Shown: piece by piece, positions 54,663-62,125 of the stretch
Numbering within the stretch: position 1 is the first letter of the stretch
How the letters are laid out: each line of letters starts with the position of its first letter
Source: Mesorhizobium amorphae
GTDB taxonomy: Bacteria; Pseudomonadota; Alphaproteobacteria; Rhizobiales; Rhizobiaceae
NCBI RefSeq assembly: GCF_014843845.1
Contig: NZ_JHQS01000019.1
Coordinates: forward strand, 1 to 64,000
Length of the DNA stretch: 64,000 nt
Reading direction: 5' to 3'
The notes under the pieces: generated by a model
What the model saw: the letters and a program-made list of their open reading frames with translations, nothing else
Told to the model about the DNA's origin: nothing
The model's database searches: none
Program-made: the position numbers and the translations under genes

Positions 54663-55372
54663 CCAGGCAGAAATTGCTCATCGTCGACGACGAAGCGCCC
54701 CTGCGCGAGATGCTGTGCGACTACCTGCCGGTGCATGGCTTCGACGTCCGCGCCGTCGCGGATGGAGCGGGCATGCGCGCCGAACTCGACCGCTTCTGCC
54801 CCGATCTGGTCATTCTTGACGTCAATCTCATCGGCGAAAGCGGTTACGATCTCGCTCGCGAAATCACCGGACGGAGCCGCATTGGGATCCTGATGCTGAC
54901 CGCCGTCGGCGACCTGCCGCACCGGCTCGAAGGCCTTGCCGCCGGCGCCGACGACTATATGGCCAAGCCCTTCGAACCGCGTGAGCTTCTGGCGCGGATC
55001 AGAAGCGTCATAAGGCGCCTGGGCGAGGAAGAGCAGGCGCCGGCAAACCGCATCCGCTTCGGCCGCTGCGTGCTCGACATGGATGGCCGCACGATGGTCG
55101 ATTCGGACGGCGCCGACGTCGAACTCACGCCGATGGAATTCGACCTGCTCTGCGTGTTCGCGCGCCATCCAAGGCAGATCCTGTCCCGCGACCAGCTTTG
55201 CAGGCTGGCGCACAACCGCGACCTCGAGCCCGGCGACCGCAGCATCGACATCCGCATCACGCGATTGCGCAAGAAGGTCGAGGCCGAACCCGAGGCGCCG
55301 GCCGTCCTGGTGACGGTGCGCGGCGAAGGCTATGTCTTCGAGCCGGCCCGCGATGAGGCCGGACGGCGTTAG
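54659..55372 (+). CDS. OmpR-family response regulator, partner of upstream PAS kinase
   Basis: 237 residues. Receiver: KLLIVDDEAPLREML, LVILDVNLIGESGYD (phospho-Asp), LTAVGD, DDYMAKPFEPRELLARI. C-terminal winged helix: LTPMEFDLLCVFARHPRQILSRDQL and SIDIRITRLRKKVE with RGEGYVFEPA. Its ATG lies inside the kinase stop (4-nt overlap), indicating translational coupling. Target genes are not evident; the nearby CDF-like and secreted-protein genes are possibilities only by proximity. Confidence 0.93.
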   Translation: MTRQKLLIVDDEAPLREMLCDYLPVHGFDVRAVADGAGMRAELDRFCPDLVILDVNLIGESGYDLAREITGRSRIGILMLTAVGDLPHRLEGLAAGADDYMAKPFEPRELLARIRSVIRRLGEEEQAPANRIRFGRCVLDMDGRTMVDSDGADVELTPMEFDLLCVFARHPRQILSRDQLCRLAHNRDLEPGDRSIDIRITRLRKKVEAEPEAPAVLVTVRGEGYVFEPARDEAGRR

Positions 55373-55374
55373 AG

Positions 55375-56103
55375 CTACGACTTGCGACCTGGTGCAGACG
55401 TCTGTTGCACTGCCTCACGCCGTCCCACCCGCTTGCGAACTTCCCGGCGCAGGCTGCGTGCGGTGTCGCGCACGACGGGAATGGTCCAGCGCGCGGTTGC
55501 GGTCGCGATCAACAACCCGGCCACCGGATCGACGAAACGGGCAATCACCGTACCTTCCCAGACCATGGCCGTTGCCAGCGACGCGGCGATCAAGAGGTTC
55601 GACGAGAGCTTGTCAGAGAACAGGCAGATCTGCGCGCGCGCCAGCGCGGACGCGGCAAGGGCGTTGCGGGCCTTCCAGCGCCGCAGGATCCAGAAATTGA
55701 CCACCGCATAGGCGAGATTGAGATTCATGGCGAGGACCACGCCGGAGCCGTGCGGTTCGACGCCGCCGGCCGTGATGCGCTGGACCGCGATGCCGGCGAC
55801 GACAGCCATGGAAAGGCACATGCCGGAGGCAGCAAGCGCATTGGCGAGTGTTTCCGCCAGGGCTGCCCGGCGCTTGCCCATGCCCGATTTCCTGCCACCG
55901 GCCACGACCGCGACAACGACCAGCACCAGCATGTCCATCATCGTCAGTGCGAGATCGGCGCGGATGGTCAGCGAGGTGGACGTGGCTGTCGCGTAGGCCG
56001 TCAGCAGCAGGCCGGGCGTGCCCGCCAGGACGGCCAGACGTGCCGTGCGGACAGCCGCCGCCTCGCCATCCGGTCCGCCATTGGTTTTCTGCAAAGCTTG
56101 CAT
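55375..56103 (-). CDS. Cation-efflux (CDF)-like transporter, membrane domain only
   Basis: 242 residues with about six helices (LAVLAGTPGLLLTAYATATSTSLTIRADLAL, MDMLVLVVVAVVAGG, LAETLANALAASGMCLSMAVVAGIAV, AQICLFSDKLSSNLLIAASLATAMV, FVDPVAGLLIATATARWTIPVV). The SDKLSSN and DPVAGLLIA blocks fit helices V and VI of CDF transporters, whose Asp residues bind metal. The C-terminal cytoplasmic metallochaperone-like domain is absent; a basic tail replaces it. The substrate is unknown. It is convergent with the response regulator (2-nt gap). Confidence 0.75.
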   Translation of the reverse strand: MQALQKTNGGPDGEAAAVRTARLAVLAGTPGLLLTAYATATSTSLTIRADLALTMMDMLVLVVVAVVAGGRKSGMGKRRAALAETLANALAASGMCLSMAVVAGIAVQRITAGGVEPHGSGVVLAMNLNLAYAVVNFWILRRWKARNALAASALARAQICLFSDKLSSNLLIAASLATAMVWEGTVIARFVDPVAGLLIATATARWTIPVVRDTARSLRREVRKRVGRREAVQQTSAPGRKS

Positions 56104-56385
56104 CGCCAGAACCTCCGCGTTCTGGCGTCACCGATGACGCAGCGATGTTGCGCTGATTTGCCGACCTGCCGGTCGAAGGTTTCGTTTGTGTCGTTGCGCG
56201 GCTCGCGCGCCTCCATTGTCATCGTTTGCGGACGACAACGCGCGGACGTTTCACCCCGACGGATCGCAACAATCGAAACAATTCGGACGAATTCGGCATT
56301 CGCCTGAAACAGCCGGCAGCGAGAAGCCGCGCCATGGAGCGCACCCGGCGGGAAGGCTCCGCTGAAAACGACAAAGGAAATCACG

Positions 56386-56847
56386 ATGAATCGCCTCAAG
56401 ACTTACCTGGCCGCGGCCTCGGCAATGGCCTGCCTCGTCGCCCCGGCCATCGCCGCAGGCCCGGAAGGCACCAACGGCAAATCGCTGAACGGCCTGGAGC
56501 AAAACTCACTGACAAGCAATTCGCTGACCAGCAATGCGATTTTCCCGAACGGCCTCGGCGTCTATGCGCTCAACGGCGTGCATGTCGACGGCATCGTTCT
56601 CGCGAAAAGCCTCGCTCCGGCCGGCGGCTCCATCATCGACCCGAACGACCGCAGCTTGCCGGCTGTTCAGCACGGCGCCGGCTCCTTCCTCAACCCGAAC
56701 ATGGGCAATTTGCCGGCTGTCCAGAAAAGCAATGCCCAATCGTCGACCGCCGGCAAGCGAAGCAACGGCCTTCCGTCTGCTCAGCACGGTTTTGGCGGCG
56801 GCGATGGGGCCAACCATGACCGGCCGACCCCCTCGCCGAGGCGTTAG
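56386..56847 (+). CDS. Small secreted hypothetical protein, Asn-rich
   Basis: 153 residues. A clear signal peptide (KTYLAAASAMACLVAPAIAAG) is followed by a low-complexity mature region rich in Asn, Gly and Ser (GKSLNGLEQNSLTSNSLTSN) with two LPAVQ repeats (about 91 and 109). There are no cysteines apart from the signal. AAAGGA lies before the ATG. No domain is recognised. Repeats of this kind suggest an extracellular or periplasmic protein, perhaps surface-associated. The 282-bp gap upstream divides it from the CDF gene and holds its promoter. Confidence 0.65.
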   Translation: MNRLKTYLAAASAMACLVAPAIAAGPEGTNGKSLNGLEQNSLTSNSLTSNAIFPNGLGVYALNGVHVDGIVLAKSLAPAGGSIIDPNDRSLPAVQHGAGSFLNPNMGNLPAVQKSNAQSSTAGKRSNGLPSAQHGFGGGDGANHDRPTPSPRR

Positions 56848-56853
56848 AAGCGC

Positions 56854-56871
56854 CGCGTCCAATTGGACGCG
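56854..56871. promoter_or_regulatory. Perfect 18-bp palindrome CGCGTCCAATTGGACGCG
   Basis: It lies 7 bp after the stop of the secreted-protein gene and 127 bp before the ADYC gene. It could act as an operator for the latter or as a short 3' hairpin. A second, longer stem-loop follows at 56890-56916. Confidence 0.45.
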
Positions 56872-56889
56872 CAAAAGACGCAGTCAGTG

Positions 56890-56916
56890 GAACGGATGGC
56901 CTCGCGCCGTCCGTTC
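56890..56916 (+). terminator. Stem-loop, possible terminator of the secreted-protein gene
   Basis: GAACGGATGG (56890-56899) and CCGTCCGTTC (56907-56916) form a 10-bp stem with one G-T pair and a 7-nt loop. There is no long T-run, only TCTGTC. Confidence 0.4.
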
Positions 56917-56997
56917 TCTGTCAAACGATAGCTGCCGAAAGCGCTGACCTTTGGCCGCGCTCACCACTCCCGCAAGACCTGCTGTCAGGAGTCAACA

Positions 56998-57829
56998 ATG
57001 TCACACCACCGCCTCGCCCAGATTGGCCGCCACGCATCGGTCGCCATTGCCGCATCCGTTTCCTGCATGGTCGCCGTCCCCTCAGCCGAGGCCGAACAGG
57101 CGATCCGCTCGATCTCCATCGTCGGCATGCGGTTCGAGGTGACGACCGGAGACGGCCACATAGTCGCTCAAGACGATCTCGTCGGCGCCATTCTGACGCT
57201 CGGCGACGGACGAGACAGCGTGCCGCTGCGCATCGATGCGGTCGAGGCCGATCCGAGGAACCCGGATGGCGCGATCATGGCTCTACACCATGTCGACCCG
57301 CGACGCGGCGACAGGCGAGTGGCGCAACATCTGCGAGCCGGACATCGAAGGCCGGCGCATGGGTTTCCCGCTCGCCGGCACCTGGACCCAGGATGGCCGC
57401 CATCTGCCGTCCGATACGGCCTTCAGCATTACCTGCACCGGCGGCGCCCAGGCCAAATGCGCGCGTTTCGGCTATCGGCCCTGGGAAAAATTGCCCGATG
57501 GAACGCCGCTCTGGGATCATCATCAGGCATGCACCCGCATGATCCGCGCCGATTATTGCGGCGACGGTATCGGCCATACGCGCAACGGCACGCCGATCGT
57601 CATCTATGACAGGAACGGCATACAGCAGGACGAGGCCGCGCCGGGTATGGCGTTCGAAGCGGCGTGGGGGGTGGACGGCGCGCTGTGCGTCAGCCGCACG
57701 AGGATCCCGGACGTGCTGACGATGGAAGGCCTGGCGGCGATCTGTCCGGGCGTGCGGCAAATGCCACAGGCAGCGGCGTGCGAGAGCAACGCCCGGGCGC
57801 TGGTCCTGAACCGTTCGATCGAGCCGTAA
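56998..57829 (+). pseudogene. Secreted ADYC-domain protein, split by a one-base insertion
   Basis: The ATG at 56998 has AGGAG upstream. A signal peptide ending SAEAEQ is followed by IRSISIVGMRFEVTTGDGHIVAQDDLVG, then VPLRIDAVEADPRNPDG. After GAI (about 57276) the frame becomes nonsense. Skipping the A at 57277 restores WLYTMSTRDAATGEWRNICEPD and runs to 57829 through CARFGYRPWEKL and RMIRADYCGDGIGHTRNGTPIVIYD, the ADYC-domain signature. The reconstructed protein is about 276 residues with conserved cysteines, exported. Its function is unknown. A sequencing error is as likely as a true lesion. Confidence 0.8.
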
Positions 57830-57839
57830 TCCGCCGGCA

Positions 57840-58712
57840 TCACGTTCGGGCAGCGCGCCTGTTGGGCTTCGGCCTGTCGTCGCGCGACCGCCCCTCCACC
57901 ACCTTCTCGATCTCGCGCTTCAGCTCGTCCTTGATATCGACGGTTTCGCTCATCAGAGCGTCGATCTTCATGAAGTCGAGCACGCGGTATTTCGACACCG
58001 CCGGGCGGACCAGAATGTCGGGCGGGCACTGCTTCAGCTTGTTGGCGATGATCGACTGCATCATCAATTGCGTGGCGCCGAACATCAGGTCGACCGTGGT
58101 CGGATGCTTGCGCTCGATCTCGCTCGGCGCGCCGACGACGTCGATAGCGATGATGATGTCGGCAGCCTTTTCGATGAGATCGAATGGCACCGGATTGTAG
58201 ATGCCGCCGTCGATCAGCACCCTTCCGTCACGCGTCACCGGGCGGAACACGGCAGGGATGGCGGCCGAGGCTGCCAATGCCGAATGCAGGTCGCCATCGT
58301 CGAACACGGCGAGTTTGTGGCCGAAATAGTCGGTCGCCGTTACGAGCAGCGGGATCTTCAGCTCGGCGAAGGTTTCGGGGATGGCGTCGGGCAGGAAGGC
58401 TTTCAGGATGCGCTCGATGTTGAACTGGCTGACGCGGATGCCGCCCTGCATCGCCTCGGCGAGGGTGCCCGGGCGCGCCCGCCACATGCGCGTCGCCACC
58501 TCGGCGCGGCGGCTAAGGATCGAGCGGGCATAATCGTGGATGTCCTTGCCGGCCATGCCCGAGGCCATGCCGGCGCCCATGATGGCGCCGATCGAGGAGC
58601 CGGCGATGGCGACCGGCTTGATACCGAGCTCGTCCAGCGCCTCAATGGCATGGATATGCGCCAGCCCGCGCGCGCCGCCACCGCCAAAGGCAACACCGAA
58701 GGTGGGGTTCAT
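57840..58712 (-). CDS. Patatin-like phospholipase (RssA family)
   Basis: 290 residues. Oxyanion motif GGGGARGLAHI (residues 10-20), nucleophile GSSIG (Ser40), and DGGIYNP with the catalytic Asp (about 168). The basic C-terminus (REIEKVVEGRSRDDRPKPNRRAART) may bind membranes. There is no signal peptide, so the enzyme is cytoplasmic; it would hydrolyse acyl esters of phospholipids. Its ATG overlaps the stop of the M16 peptidase gene (ATGA), so it is the last gene of the M16-M16-patatin operon. Confidence 0.93.
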   Translation of the reverse strand: MNPTFGVAFGGGGARGLAHIHAIEALDELGIKPVAIAGSSIGAIMGAGMASGMAGKDIHDYARSILSRRAEVATRMWRARPGTLAEAMQGGIRVSQFNIERILKAFLPDAIPETFAELKIPLLVTATDYFGHKLAVFDDGDLHSALAASAAIPAVFRPVTRDGRVLIDGGIYNPVPFDLIEKAADIIIAIDVVGAPSEIERKHPTTVDLMFGATQLMMQSIIANKLKQCPPDILVRPAVSKYRVLDFMKIDALMSETVDIKDELKREIEKVVEGRSRDDRPKPNRRAART

Positions 58713-60088
58713 CCCTTGCCTCCCAAAGCCGGCCCGACAATCATGATTGCCGGCTCGGCCGACAGCAGCTTCTTCGCCGCCGCCTTGACCTGATCGAGCG
58801 TCACCGCATCGATCAGCGCCGCGCGGCGCTGCATGTAGTCGATGCCGAGCTTGTCCAGCTGGAGCTCCACAAGCGTCGCGGCGATGGCGCTGGAGGAATC
58901 CAGATTGTTGATGGCATAGGCGCCGATCATGTATTTCTTGGTCGCCTCCAGTTCGGCCTCGGTCGGCCCCTCCTCTACCATCTTCTTCAACACGTCACGC
59001 ACAATGCCGAGCGTTTCGGCGGCGCGGTCCGAACGCGTCGCCGTGGTGACGATCAGCGCGTTGGAATGCTGGTGGTCGACGAGGTTGGAATCGACGCCAT
59101 AGGCCAGCCCCCGCTTCTCGCGCACCTCATCGTAGAGGCGCGAAGTGAAGGTGCCGCCGCCGAGGATCTCGTTCATCAGCACCGCGGCGAAGAAATCCGG
59201 CGCGTTGCGCTGCACGCCGGGAAAAGCGAGCTGCAGCGAGGTCTGCGGCAGGTCGTAATTCACCTCCACCTGCTGGCCGAGTTTCAGGGCGGTGTCGGCG
59301 ACCGGGGCAAGCGCCTGCTTTTGCGGCAGGTCGCCGAAGACCTGGTCGAGCTTGCCTTTCAAAGTCGCGGCATCGATGTCGCCGACCACGGCGACATGCA
59401 GGCCGTCGCGGGCGAAACTGGCCTTGTAGAAAGCCCTTATATCGTCGGGCGTGATTGTGGCGATGCTCTGCGTGGTGCCCTCGTCGGGCCGGGCATAGGG
59501 ATGCTCGCCATAGATCGCGCGCAGCCATTTGCGCTGGGCGATGGCGTTGGGGTCGCGCTCATTGGCGATGATGCCGGACAGGATCTGGGCGCGGATGCGG
59601 TCGATCGGCGCCTGGTCGAAGCGCGGCCTGTTGACCGCGAGCGTCAAAAGGTCGAAGGCGGCGTCCTTCTGTTCGGAAAGCATGCGCATCGAACCATAGG
59701 TGCCGTCGCGCTGCGCATCGAAGCCCATTTCGGCGCCGGCATCGTCGAGTTTCACCTGGAAGGCATCGCTGTCGAAGTCACCGGCGCCCTCGTCGAACAG
59801 GCCGGTCATCAGATTGGCGAGCCCTTCCTTGCCGGCCGGATCCTGTGTGGACCCGCCGTCGAAGACGAAGCGGATGGTGACGATCGGCACCGAATGGTCC
59901 TCGACCAGCCAGGCCGTGATGCCCTTGGGCGATTTGACTTCCTGGATGTCCATCGCCCGCGCGGCCAGAGCCGGCAAGATGAGGAAAAGGATGGAGAGGA
60001 GCAGAGTGGAGAGGGCGTTCAGCGCTCTTCCTTCTCCCCTTGTGGGAGAAGGAAAGGCGCGCATCCACCTGGTGCTCATGCTCGTCAT
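58709..60088 (-). CDS. M16 peptidase-family protein without zinc motif (partner subunit)
   Basis: 459 residues. A signal-like hydrophobic stretch (ALSTLLLSILFLILPALAARA, about 25-45) follows an N-terminal extension encoded by a palindromic repeat (60028-60054). The mature part has M16 folds (FVFDGGSTQDPAGKEGLANLMTGLFDEGAG), where the HxxEH motif is replaced by a sequence without those residues. The C-terminal domain has RLYDEVREKRGLAYGVDSN, the usual R/Y motif. In M16B pairs one subunit is catalytic and the other carries the R/Y pair, which matches the gene upstream. The start at 60086-60088 has GGGGAA about 8 nt upstream. Confidence 0.9.
   Translation of the reverse strand: MTSMSTRWMRAFPSPTRGEGRALNALSTLLLSILFLILPALAARAMDIQEVKSPKGITAWLVEDHSVPIVTIRFVFDGGSTQDPAGKEGLANLMTGLFDEGAGDFDSDAFQVKLDDAGAEMGFDAQRDGTYGSMRMLSEQKDAAFDLLTLAVNRPRFDQAPIDRIRAQILSGIIANERDPNAIAQRKWLRAIYGEHPYARPDEGTTQSIATITPDDIRAFYKASFARDGLHVAVVGDIDAATLKGKLDQVFGDLPQKQALAPVADTALKLGQQVEVNYDLPQTSLQLAFPGVQRNAPDFFAAVLMNEILGGGTFTSRLYDEVREKRGLAYGVDSNLVDHQHSNALIVTTATRSDRAAETLGIVRDVLKKMVEEGPTEAELEATKKYMIGAYAINNLDSSSAIAATLVELQLDKLGIDYMQRRAALIDAVTLDQVKAAAKKLLSAEPAIMIVGPALGGKG
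60028..60054. repeat. Short palindromic repeat inside the M16 gene, copy A
   Basis: TTCCTTCTCCC and GGGAGAAGGAA form a perfect 11-bp stem around CTTGT. The sequence is translated in frame as part of the N-terminal extension (AFPSPTRGEGRALN). A near-identical copy is intergenic at 61538-61562. Confidence 0.75.
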
Positions 60089-60092
60089 CAAA

Positions 60093-61448
60093 TCAATTCC
60101 CCGCCTGTTGCTGCGGCAAGAGATACCCTGTCGTCGAATGGTCCAGCACCAGATAGCGCACTGCCACCGCCTTGACCTCGTCGGCCGTGACCTTGCGGAT
60201 GCGGTCCGGCCATTCCTCGATATCCTTGACATTGCCGCCGGTGGCGAGCGTCGAGCCATACATGTTGGCCATGTCGTCCTGCTTGTCGCGGGCGAAGATC
60301 ACCGAGCGGACATAGCGGTCCTTGGCCTTCTCCAACTCGTCCGGCGTGACGCCGTCCCTGGCGATGCGGGCGACCTCGGCATCGACCGCCCCTTCTACAT
60401 CGCTGAGCTTGGCGTCGCCGCGCGGCGAGCCGTAGACGGTGAAGTTGGTGGCGTCGAGCATGGTGCCCTGGAACCAGGCGCCGGCTTCCCCGGCGATGCC
60501 CTGCTTCACCACAAGCTGCTGGTAGAGCCGGCTGCGGTTGCCGCCGCCGAGGATCTCGGCCAGCAGGTCGAGCGCCTCGGCCTCGCCGGGCTGGGCGGTG
60601 CGATAGGACGGCACCACCCATTGCGTCGAAAAGCTCGGCACGGAAACGCGCGCATCGGTCAGCGTCACCGTGCGCTTGGTGTTCTGCTCCGGCTCGACCG
60701 GGCGGATGCGCGGGGGTAAATCCGGGCCTCGCTCGATTTTGCCATAGGTCTTTTCGGCCAGCGCCTTCACCGTGTCCGGCTCGACATCGCCGGCAACGAT
60801 CAGCACGGCGTTGTTTGGCCTGTAGTATTTGTCATAGAAGGCGATGGCGTCGGTGCGGTTCAGCTGTTCCATCTCCTGCATCCAGCCGATCACCGGAATG
60901 CGGTAGGGCTGGTTCTGCCACAGCGTGGCGTCGACCTCCTCGTCGAGCACCGCCTGCGGGCTGCTGTCGATGCGCGAGCGGCGCTCTTCCAGGATCACAT
61001 CGCGCTCGGTCTTGATGACGTCGTCGGTGAGGATGAGGTTGCGCATGCGGTCGGCTTCGAAGCTCATCATCTCGCCAAGCGCCGACGGCGCGACCGTCTC
61101 GTGGAAGGCGGTGTAGTCGTAAGAGGTGAAGGCGTTGTTGGAGCCGCCGATCGCCGAGATGGCGCGGTCGAACTCGCCGGCGGCGTGGTTGGTCGTCGCC
61201 TTGAACATCAAATGCTCGAAGAAATGCGCGATGCCCGATTTGCCGGGCGGCTCATCGGCGCTGCCGATCTTGTACCACACCATATGGGTGACGATCGGGG
61301 CGCGGTGATCCGGAATGACGACCACCTCCATGCCGTTGTTGAGCAGGAAGTTGGTGACCTTGCCATCGTCGGCGGCGAGCGCGGGACCGGCCAGGGCCAG
61401 CGCGGTGGTGAGCACCGCGCTCCGCAGCCATTCAGTATGAGGTGTCAT
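60093..61448 (-). CDS. M16 family zinc metallopeptidase (catalytic subunit)
   Basis: 451 residues. Signal peptide ([19 protein letters not shown]), then the inverted zinc motif HFFEH (residues 75-79) in [20 protein letters not shown]. The distal Glu is in the [15 protein letters not shown] region. The C-terminal M16_C domain includes [10 protein letters not shown] and [25 protein letters not shown]. It is exported, probably to the periplasm, and degrades short peptides. It lies 4 nt upstream of the non-catalytic M16 gene, with which it likely forms a heterodimer. Confidence 0.93.
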   Translation of the reverse strand: MTPHTEWLRSAVLTTALALAGPALAADDGKVTNFLLNNGMEVVVIPDHRAPIVTHMVWYKIGSADEPPGKSGIAHFFEHLMFKATTNHAAGEFDRAISAIGGSNNAFTSYDYTAFHETVAPSALGEMMSFEADRMRNLILTDDVIKTERDVILEERRSRIDSSPQAVLDEEVDATLWQNQPYRIPVIGWMQEMEQLNRTDAIAFYDKYYRPNNAVLIVAGDVEPDTVKALAEKTYGKIERGPDLPPRIRPVEPEQNTKRTVTLTDARVSVPSFSTQWVVPSYRTAQPGEAEALDLLAEILGGGNRSRLYQQLVVKQGIAGEAGAWFQGTMLDATNFTVYGSPRGDAKLSDVEGAVDAEVARIARDGVTPDELEKAKDRYVRSVIFARDKQDDMANMYGSTLATGGNVKDIEEWPDRIRKVTADEVKAVAVRYLVLDHSTTGYLLPQQQAGN

Positions 61449-61537
61449 CGATGGCTCCGGTTGTCATGGCGGGACGATAGGCGGGGTTCATGGACGAGGC
61501 AAAGTGAATTGTTCGTCATTTTCGAGGCGGCGCCTCC

Positions 61538-61562
61538 CCCTTCTCCCCTTGTGGGAGAAGGG
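61538..61562. repeat. Short palindromic repeat, copy B
   Basis: CCCTTCTCCC and GGGAGAAGGG form a perfect 10-bp stem with loop CTTGT. It lies in the 122-bp gap between the M16 gene start and the end of rsmD, 9 bp after the rsmD stop in minus-strand direction, where it may act as a transcription end or mRNA stabiliser. Confidence 0.7.
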
Positions 61563-61570
61563 ACCTTCAA

Positions 61571-62125
61571 TCACCCAGCCTCGATGAACCGGATCACCGT
61601 CTCGCCATAACCGCGCTCGTCGACCACCGAAAATCCCGGTCCTGGCTCGAAGGGCGCCGAGGCCACCTCCTCGACCACGCAGAGCGCGCCAGGCAAAAGC
61701 CAGCCGCCCGCCTTGGCCGAGCGCAGCGCGCGTTCGCCAAGGCCCTTGCCGTAGGGCGGATCGGCAAAGACCAGGCCAAAAGCCGAAAGCGTGCCAGCTT
61801 CACCCAGAGCCGTGGCATCGCGTCGAAAAATCTTGGTGCGGCCGGTCAGGCCGAAAGTCTCGACATTGGTACGGATCAGGCCGCGCCCTTCAGCCGACTC
61901 CTCGATGAAGACGCCGTAGGACGCGCCGCGCGACAGCGCCTCGAGGCCGAGCGCGCCGGTGCCGGCGAACAGGTCGAGCACGCGCGCACCGTCGAGCTTG
62001 TCGGCAAAGCGGTGCGCCAGCACGTTGAACACCGCCTCGCGGGTGCGGTCGGTGGTCGGGCGGATGGCATGATCGCGCGGCGTCGCCAGCGGACGCCCGC
62101 GAAACTCACCACCGACGATTCTCAT
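61571..62125 (-). CDS. rsmD: 16S rRNA (guanine(966)-N2)-methyltransferase RsmD
   Basis: 184 residues. MRIVGGEFRGRPLATP at the start, SAM motif I VLDLFAGTGALGLEALSRGA and catalytic motif IV FADPPYGKGLGE (DPPY) are the complete RsmD set. The enzyme methylates G966 of 16S rRNA in the assembled small subunit. The ATG at 62123-62125 overlaps the stop of the pseudouridine synthase gene (ATGA), a common rhizobial pairing of two ribosomal RNA modification enzymes. Confidence 0.95.
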   Translation of the reverse strand: MRIVGGEFRGRPLATPRDHAIRPTTDRTREAVFNVLAHRFADKLDGARVLDLFAGTGALGLEALSRGASYGVFIEESAEGRGLIRTNVETFGLTGRTKIFRRDATALGEAGTLSAFGLVFADPPYGKGLGERALRSAKAGGWLLPGALCVVEEVASAPFEPGPGFSVVDERGYGETVIRFIEAG

